From the NCBI GenBank assembly GCA_903891505.1, contig CAITEO010000049.1:1-17182 (forward strand): a stretch of DNA of 17,182 nt, read 5' to 3'. Source of the stretch: an uncultured Candidatus Woesearchaeota archaeon. Its GTDB lineage: Archaea > Nanobdellota > Nanobdellia > Woesearchaeales > 21-14-0-10-32-9. The notes under the pieces are model-generated. The model was given only the letters and a program-made list of their open reading frames with translations, was not told the origin of the DNA and ran no database searches. A program made the translations under genes and the position numbers. Positions 13,179 through 17,182 of this stretch are shown piece by piece. Numbering within the stretch: position 1 is the first letter of the stretch; the number at the start of each line of letters is the position of its first letter.

Positions 13179-14804
13179 ATGTTAAACTTAATTGATGGGA
13201 AACTGGATTATTTGAAAGTACCTACGCAGCCAGGAGTCTATCAGTACTTCGATGAGAAAGGAACGATTATTTACATCGGGAAAGCAAAGAATCTTCGAAA
13301 TAGAGTCAAGAGTTATTTTACGAACACTAAAGATCAGAGCGCGAAGACTCAAGTTCTCGTCTCGAAAATATATTCTGTTGAATTCATCATTGTTGCAAAC
13401 GAAGTCGAAGCACTAATTCTAGAAAACAACCTAATCAAAAAACACTCGCCGAAATACAATATTAGTTTGAAGGATTCGAAGACGTACGCATATATCAAAA
13501 TCATGAATGAAAAATTCCCTAAAATTCAAAGCGCAAGAAAAGTTCTAAACGATGGCGCAAAATACTTCGGACCATATACAGACGGAATGACAAGACGTGA
13601 ACTAGTACGTCTTGTTGTACAACTATACAAAATTAGAATTTGCGAAAAACTTCCAAAACGAGCGTGCTTGCAATACCACATCGGACTGTGCACCGCACCA
13701 TGCATCGGCGAAATAGATGAAGTAAAATACAAAGAAAATGTACTTCGCGCTGAGAACCTTTTGAAAGGAGACACAAAAGAAATTGTTCGTGAACTAGAAG
13801 TACAAATGAAAGGTTACTCGTCAAGACTCGAGTATGAAAAAGCACTTAGCACAAAAAAACTAATAGACTCAATTAGCGACTTGTTCACAAAACAAAACAT
13901 GGAGAGAATAAAGAAATACGACGAAGATGTAATTGTAATGCTACGCAACAACAATCGCGCAATAATCACGACTCTTTCAATAACGAGAGGAACAATTCTT
14001 GGCAAACATGAATACACATTCGATTATTCTGAAGATATTTTCTCTGAATTCATAAAAATATATTACTCATCAATTGATCAACATAAAATTCCTGCAGAAA
14101 TAATTGTAAATAACACATTCTGGACTGATAATTCAGAAAAGATTGCAATTGAACAATACCTTGAACGATTAAAAGGGTCGAGCGTAAAAATTATTATTCC
14201 TGAACGTGGAGAAAAACTTAGGCTTGTTGAAATCGCGATTCAAAACGCAGAGCAAAATCTTGAAGATAACGCCGCACTCGTCGAGATAAAAAATAATTTG
14301 CAACTTCAAGCGACGCCGAACATAATTGAATTCTTCGACATATCAAACCTCGGATACGAGCATATCGTCGCAGGAATGGTCAGATACACAAACGGAAAAC
14401 CAGACAAAAAAGAATACAGAAGATTTTTGATCAAGAGCGTTGAAGGCAAAAATGATGACTTCCAATCGATGCGTGAAGTAATATTCAGACGATACAAAAA
14501 ATTAAAGGATGAGAATTTGCAAATGCCTGATTTGATAATCGTCGATGGCGGCGCAGGACAACTAGACTCTGCAATGTGGTCGCTAAAAAAACTAGGGCTT
14601 AATATTCAAATAATTGGACTTGCAAAACAAAACGAAGAAATCTACATCCCAGCGCAAAAAGACCCACTTCTCTTCAAGAAAACAAGCAAGATGATGCTCC
14701 TCATCAGACAGATGCGAGATAACACGCACCATTTCACAATTTCATACAACAAGAAACGACGTGAAATGAAAATGAAAGAAGAGTTCAAAGAGTTAAAAAA
14801 ATAA
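13179..14804 (+). CDS. uvrC: Excinuclease ABC subunit UvrC lacking C-terminal HhH domains
   Basis: UvrC makes the 3' and 5' incisions around a lesion marked by UvrB. The 541-residue protein has the N-terminal GIY-YIG nuclease (G19-Y21, Y32-G34, R40), four cysteines 155, 163, 171 and 175 matching the proposed iron-sulfur ligands of E. coli UvrC, a UVR region (about 202-236), and the RNase H-like nuclease with D387, D456 and H517 as the expected catalytic triad. It then ends in a lysine-rich tail. The tandem helix-hairpin-helix region that normally follows is absent, and the downstream plus strand shows no frameshifted remainder. The start has no clear ribosome site. It overlaps the convergent GHKL-like gene by 12 nt and probably shares the uvrB-uvrA transcript. 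Confidence 0.95.
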   Translation: MLNLIDGKLDYLKVPTQPGVYQYFDEKGTIIYIGKAKNLRNRVKSYFTNTKDQSAKTQVLVSKIYSVEFIIVANEVEALILENNLIKKHSPKYNISLKDSKTYAYIKIMNEKFPKIQSARKVLNDGAKYFGPYTDGMTRRELVRLVVQLYKIRICEKLPKRACLQYHIGLCTAPCIGEIDEVKYKENVLRAENLLKGDTKEIVRELEVQMKGYSSRLEYEKALSTKKLIDSISDLFTKQNMERIKKYDEDVIVMLRNNNRAIITTLSITRGTILGKHEYTFDYSEDIFSEFIKIYYSSIDQHKIPAEIIVNNTFWTDNSEKIAIEQYLERLKGSSVKIIIPERGEKLRLVEIAIQNAEQNLEDNAALVEIKNNLQLQATPNIIEFFDISNLGYEHIVAGMVRYTNGKPDKKEYRRFLIKSVEGKNDDFQSMREVIFRRYKKLKDENLQMPDLIIVDGGAGQLDSAMWSLKKLGLNIQIIGLAKQNEEIYIPAQKDPLLFKKTSKMMLLIRQMRDNTHHFTISYNKKRREMKMKEEFKELKK

Positions 14805-15404
14805 AGTATCGACCTTATCTAATTTATCACCTAAGTCATTCAAAGAAATAGTTTTTCTTTTGAAAAACACTTCTTCATTTGCAGGTACAAAAACATATAG
14901 TGTACCTTGTGAATTATCGACATGAATAACGTTACGTCCATTCCCATATATTCTCTTCTGCCCACCGTGGGGCATTCCCTTCCTATCAGCAATAAAATGA
15001 TACTCACTTACAATGGATTGATTCTCCCACATTTGTTTGATTTCTAGTCTCTTGAAATAATCTCCTCTATCATTGCATGCAATTAGTTTCAAAAATTTGC
15101 GTGCATAGACGCCAAGGAATACATCTGTTTCATCCTCCGGTCCGTGATAAATAGCATTGGTCACTATCTCATCTAGAATTGGTTCAATAATATCTGAGTT
15201 TATTTCTCTATACCAATAGAACTTAAACAAAGGATCTCCTATCTCGTTTCTAATACTGCTTCGATGTTCTGGCGTATACATATACTCAAGCGGTTTTGAA
15301 AGATCTTTCTTCAGAACAACTTCTTTTCGAAACAAAAAATCGTCAAGAGATTTTACTCCAGCAGCTTCGAGTACAACTTCCGGAACGATGAGTTCAAAAG
15401 CCAT
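14793..15404 (-). CDS. GHKL (histidine-kinase-type) ATPase-like protein
   Basis: The 203-residue protein has weak but ordered GHKL ATPase motifs: an N-box DEIVTNAIYHG (78-88, with E79 and N83), a G1-like CNDRGD (110-115) and a glycine-rich GGQKRIYGNGRNV (147-159) like the G2 lid. Anti-sigma-factor kinases and sensor kinases share this fold, but no phosphoacceptor or sensor domain is attached, so the role is unknown. Starts at 15470/15467 would add about 22 residues and overlap the upstream exonuclease gene. The ATG at 15404 is preferred because a TATA-like box lies about 27 nt before it and the added residues are encoded by promoter-like AT-rich DNA. It is convergent with uvrC. Confidence 0.5.
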   Translation of the reverse strand: MAFELIVPEVVLEAAGVKSLDDFLFRKEVVLKKDLSKPLEYMYTPEHRSSIRNEIGDPLFKFYWYREINSDIIEPILDEIVTNAIYHGPEDETDVFLGVYARKFLKLIACNDRGDYFKRLEIKQMWENQSIVSEYHFIADRKGMPHGGQKRIYGNGRNVIHVDNSQGTLYVFVPANEEVFFKRKTISLNDLGDKLDKVDTLFF

Positions 15405-15423
15405 AATGATTGGGAGCGAGCAA

Positions 15424-15437
15424 CTATTTAAAAAATC
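15424..15437 (-). promoter_or_regulatory. TATA box for the GHKL-like gene
   Basis: The minus strand reads GATTTTTTAAATAG, centred about 27 nt before the ATG at 15404, which supports that start and a leaderless transcript. It overlaps or adjoins the 3' end of the upstream gene. Confidence 0.4.
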
Positions 15438-15450
15438 TTTTAAAAAAAAT

Positions 15451-16212
15451 TTATCTTCGAACAACATCATGAAAGTGCTTCTGTTTCATTTCAATTGATG
15501 CAGCACCCATCAAGGTTCGCAGGTTCTCGCAATCTGCTTTGAGATATTTCTTGAGGAGCACAAGCGAATCATTATCTCCACGTTCGTATTTATGCCACAA
15601 TCTTACTGCTTCAAAGCCATCGACGTCTTGCAAGTCGTCATCCCTCATAATTCCTCTCTCTCGCTCGACGTTCTTTAGTCCCCCTCGAAATCCGAGGTCT
15701 GCCATGATGAATCTTAGATCGGCGTGGAAGTGATCCATTTTTACATTTGGAAATTTGTGCTTGATGAACGGCGCATCAAAGCAACGACCGTTGAATGTTA
15801 CAATCATTTTGTATTTTTTTAGTTCGCCTTCGAACTTCTCGAGATCTTTGCCCTGCATGAAAATCTTCGTTCCCTTATTGCTATGAATTCCAATCAGAGT
15901 AATTTTGTTGTAATGCTTTGAAAGCCCTGTTGTTTCAATATCAAGAAAACAAACCTTGTCTTTTTTTAGTTCGTCGTACATTCTCCAATGCTGGTTCGAT
16001 GGAAGCGACGAAAAATGATCGTATTGCTTCTTTTTCAGGGCGTCGATTGACTCTTGGAGATTGCTAACAATAGTTGCTTTTTTCTGAAGAGACATTTTAA
16101 TACTTTCTTGCTTGTCTAGAAAATCCTGCCAAGTATGAATTCCTTTTCTCCAAATATCTACCTCAGCGTTCCGAGTCACCCCTGGTATATGCACGAATGT
16201 ATTTTGAAGCAT
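15451..16212 (-). CDS. RNase H-fold exonuclease, YprB-like
   Basis: The 253-residue protein begins with a helix-hairpin-helix-like IPGV...WRKGIHTWQDFL segment (9-32) typical of YprB-like proteins. A DEDD-type exonuclease fold follows (RNase_H_2 family): FLDIETTGL (89-97, with D91 and E93), TFNGRCFDAPF (139-149, with D146), HADLR (163-167), GLKNVER (178-184) and a final ADCENL (226-231, with D227). It probably degrades or trims DNA or RNA in the cytoplasm; the substrate is not known. It is transcribed divergently from the DUF1003 gene, with a TATA-like box about 34 nt upstream. The next minus-strand gene begins just past its stop. Family assignment is good, pathway is open. Confidence 0.82.
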   Translation of the reverse strand: MLQNTFVHIPGVTRNAEVDIWRKGIHTWQDFLDKQESIKMSLQKKATIVSNLQESIDALKKKQYDHFSSLPSNQHWRMYDELKKDKVCFLDIETTGLSKHYNKITLIGIHSNKGTKIFMQGKDLEKFEGELKKYKMIVTFNGRCFDAPFIKHKFPNVKMDHFHADLRFIMADLGFRGGLKNVERERGIMRDDDLQDVDGFEAVRLWHKYERGDNDSLVLLKKYLKADCENLRTLMGAASIEMKQKHFHDVVRR

Positions 16213-16240
16213 GTTAAAACAATAACAAGAGATTAGATTT

Positions 16241-16250
16241 CAATTTAAAG
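16241..16250 (-). promoter_or_regulatory. Probable TATA box for the exonuclease gene
   Basis: The minus strand reads CTTTAAATTG about 34 nt before the ATG at 16212, predicting a leader of only a few nucleotides. Confidence 0.3.
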
Positions 16251-16311
16251 GTTTGCTTAATCATAAACTACATTTTTTGATTTCATACTCAGCATATTGC
16301 CTTGCTCTTCC

Positions 16312-16326
16312 ACAAAAATTATAAAC
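16312..16326 (+). promoter_or_regulatory. BRE/TATA promoter of the DUF1003 gene
   Basis: ACAAAAATTATAAAC combines an A-rich BRE-like part and a TTATAAA box. It is centred about 26 nt before the ATG at 16348 with no ribosome site, so leaderless initiation is likely. Confidence 0.5.
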
Positions 16327-16347
16327 TAGAACATCTCGTAATTTACT

Positions 16348-17076
16348 ATGGCAAGCATTGATAAAAAAGAGCAGTGTCAAATTTGCAAGAAACAATTCAA
16401 TAGTTCTGAGCTCACTCTTGCAGCAATAGTTAGACCGACCGTTGTTGATGTAATAAAGAAGAAATATCCTAATTGGAACTCTAATGGTAAAATCTGCAAA
16501 CAAGATCTTGATAGTTTCAGACGACAATACATAAAGGGCGTACTTGAAACTGAAAAAGGAGAACTCTCAAAACTAGACAATGATGTTATAAAAAGCTTAA
16601 CTCAACACGAAATTATATCAAAACGACCAGATAAAGACAAAACTCATTACTCTTTTGGGGAACGGCTTTCAGATAAAATAGCATCATTCGGCGGAAGCTG
16701 GACATTCATAATAATATTCCTAATTGTTCTTGCCACATGGATTGCGATAAATTCGTATGTATTACTCGCAAAACCATTCGATCCGTTCCCATACATACTA
16801 ATGAATCTCATTTTGTCCTGTATTGCTGCGCTTCAAGCACCAGTCATCATGATGAGCCAGAACAGACAGGAGAAAAAAGATAGGATGCGTGCTGAGCACG
16901 ACTACAAAGTCAACTTGAAAGCGGAGCTTGAGATTAGACACTTGCATGAAAAAATGGATCACTTACTCCACTCGCAGTGGACAAGACTTCTAGAAATCCA
17001 AGAGCTTCAAGTCGAACTCATGGAGAGCGCAAAGCGCGAGCGACGAAACGACAAGAACGAAATAAATAGAAAATAA
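16348..17076 (+). CDS. DUF1003 family membrane protein with N-terminal Cys motif
   Basis: The 242-residue protein carries the DUF1003 core: a lead-in RLSDKIASFGGSWTFII (106-122), two membrane helices (about 117-138 and 146-168), FDPFPYILMNLILS (144-157), ALQAPVIMMSQNRQ (161-174) and RMRAEHDYKVNLKAELEI (179-196). A long charged helix, probably a coiled coil, continues to the end. N-terminal CQIC (C10, C13) and C50 may form a small metal site. The family is widespread but has no established function; the two-helix hairpin leaves both tails on the same, probably cytoplasmic, side. It has its own leaderless-type promoter and a T-run after the stop. No frameshift or truncation is seen. Confidence 0.9.
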   Translation: MASIDKKEQCQICKKQFNSSELTLAAIVRPTVVDVIKKKYPNWNSNGKICKQDLDSFRRQYIKGVLETEKGELSKLDNDVIKSLTQHEIISKRPDKDKTHYSFGERLSDKIASFGGSWTFIIIFLIVLATWIAINSYVLLAKPFDPFPYILMNLILSCIAALQAPVIMMSQNRQEKKDRMRAEHDYKVNLKAELEIRHLHEKMDHLLHSQWTRLLEIQELQVELMESAKRERRNDKNEINRK

Positions 17077-17098
17077 AACTTCTTTTCTGTGAGTCTCC

Positions 17099-17108
17099 TG
17101 TTTTTTCT
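17099..17108 (+). terminator. T-tract after the DUF1003 gene
   Basis: A T6 run (TGTTTTTTCT) lies about 23 nt downstream of the stop codon, consistent with oligo-U termination. Confidence 0.4.
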
Positions 17109-17134
17109 TAATATCTAAACTCTGTTCCTTATAT

Positions 17135-17170
17135 CCGCGCGCTGCGCGGCAAATACTCGCCCGAGGCGAG
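17135..17170. repeat. Pair of GC-rich hairpins at window end
   Basis: Two perfect 6-bp stems with 3-nt loops stand close together: CCGCGC/GCGCGG (17135-17140/17144-17149) and CTCGCC/GGCGAG (17156-17161/17165-17170). TATAT and ATATA outside them could close a larger structure. The GC content contrasts with the AT-rich flanks. The sequence does not match the uvrA-uvrC element. Confidence 0.6.
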
Positions 17171-17182
17171 CAATATAGAACA

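Noticed and set aside
15405..15470. Longer N-terminus for the GHKL-like protein starting at 15470 or 15467
   Set aside because: The extra residues are encoded by AT-rich DNA containing a TATA-like box at the right distance from the ATG at 15404, and they would overlap the upstream gene by up to 20 nt.

Overview
The window (17,182 nt, AT-rich by eye) most likely comes from an archaeon, possibly a DPANN-type lineage; this is inference. The support is in the promoters. Most genes have an archaeal-style TATA element 25-30 nt before the start codon and no Shine-Dalgarno, so transcripts would be leaderless. Genes with a leader or inside an operon carry GAGG-type ribosome sites. No rRNA, tRNA, insertion sequence or CRISPR array was seen.

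Layout. 1-746 (-): 5' part of a compact, divergent RtcB-family RNA ligase running off the left edge. 955-1671 (-): six-TM ion-channel-like protein with an altered pore filter. 1793-2257 (+): TspO/MBR-family protein. 2381-4255 (-): B12-binding-type radical SAM protein with a 15-bp x4 minisatellite in its catalytic barrel. 4426-5766 (-): membrane-anchored extracellular protein fusing a type 3 solute-binding domain to a single Cache domain. 5907-7721 (+): glmS, preceded by helically phased 11-bp repeats. 7879-14804 (+): uvrB, uvrA and uvrC, a complete bacterial-type nucleotide excision repair set; uvrB and uvrA overlap by 4 nt and uvrC follows after a structured spacer. 14793-15404 (-): GHKL-ATPase-like protein. 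15451-16212 (-): YprB-like RNase H-fold exonuclease. 16348-17076 (+): DUF1003 membrane protein. The window ends in two GC-rich hairpins.

How the genes relate. UvrA and UvrB locate damage and UvrC makes the two incisions. Here UvrC stops after its RNase H-like nuclease domain and has no C-terminal helix-hairpin-helix pair. The other genes look like separate units: cell-envelope precursor supply (glmS), membrane or sensing proteins (channel, TspO, solute-binding/Cache, DUF1003) and nucleic-acid enzymes (RtcB-like, exonuclease).

The most unusual item is a 137-nt element between uvrA and uvrC. It is bounded by a perfect 11-bp inverted repeat and folds into four internal hairpins. A degenerate inverted copy of its GC-rich half lies in frame within the disordered tail of uvrB, with two compensatory base-pair changes. 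This suggests a family of structured, possibly mobile palindromic elements that can enter coding sequence.
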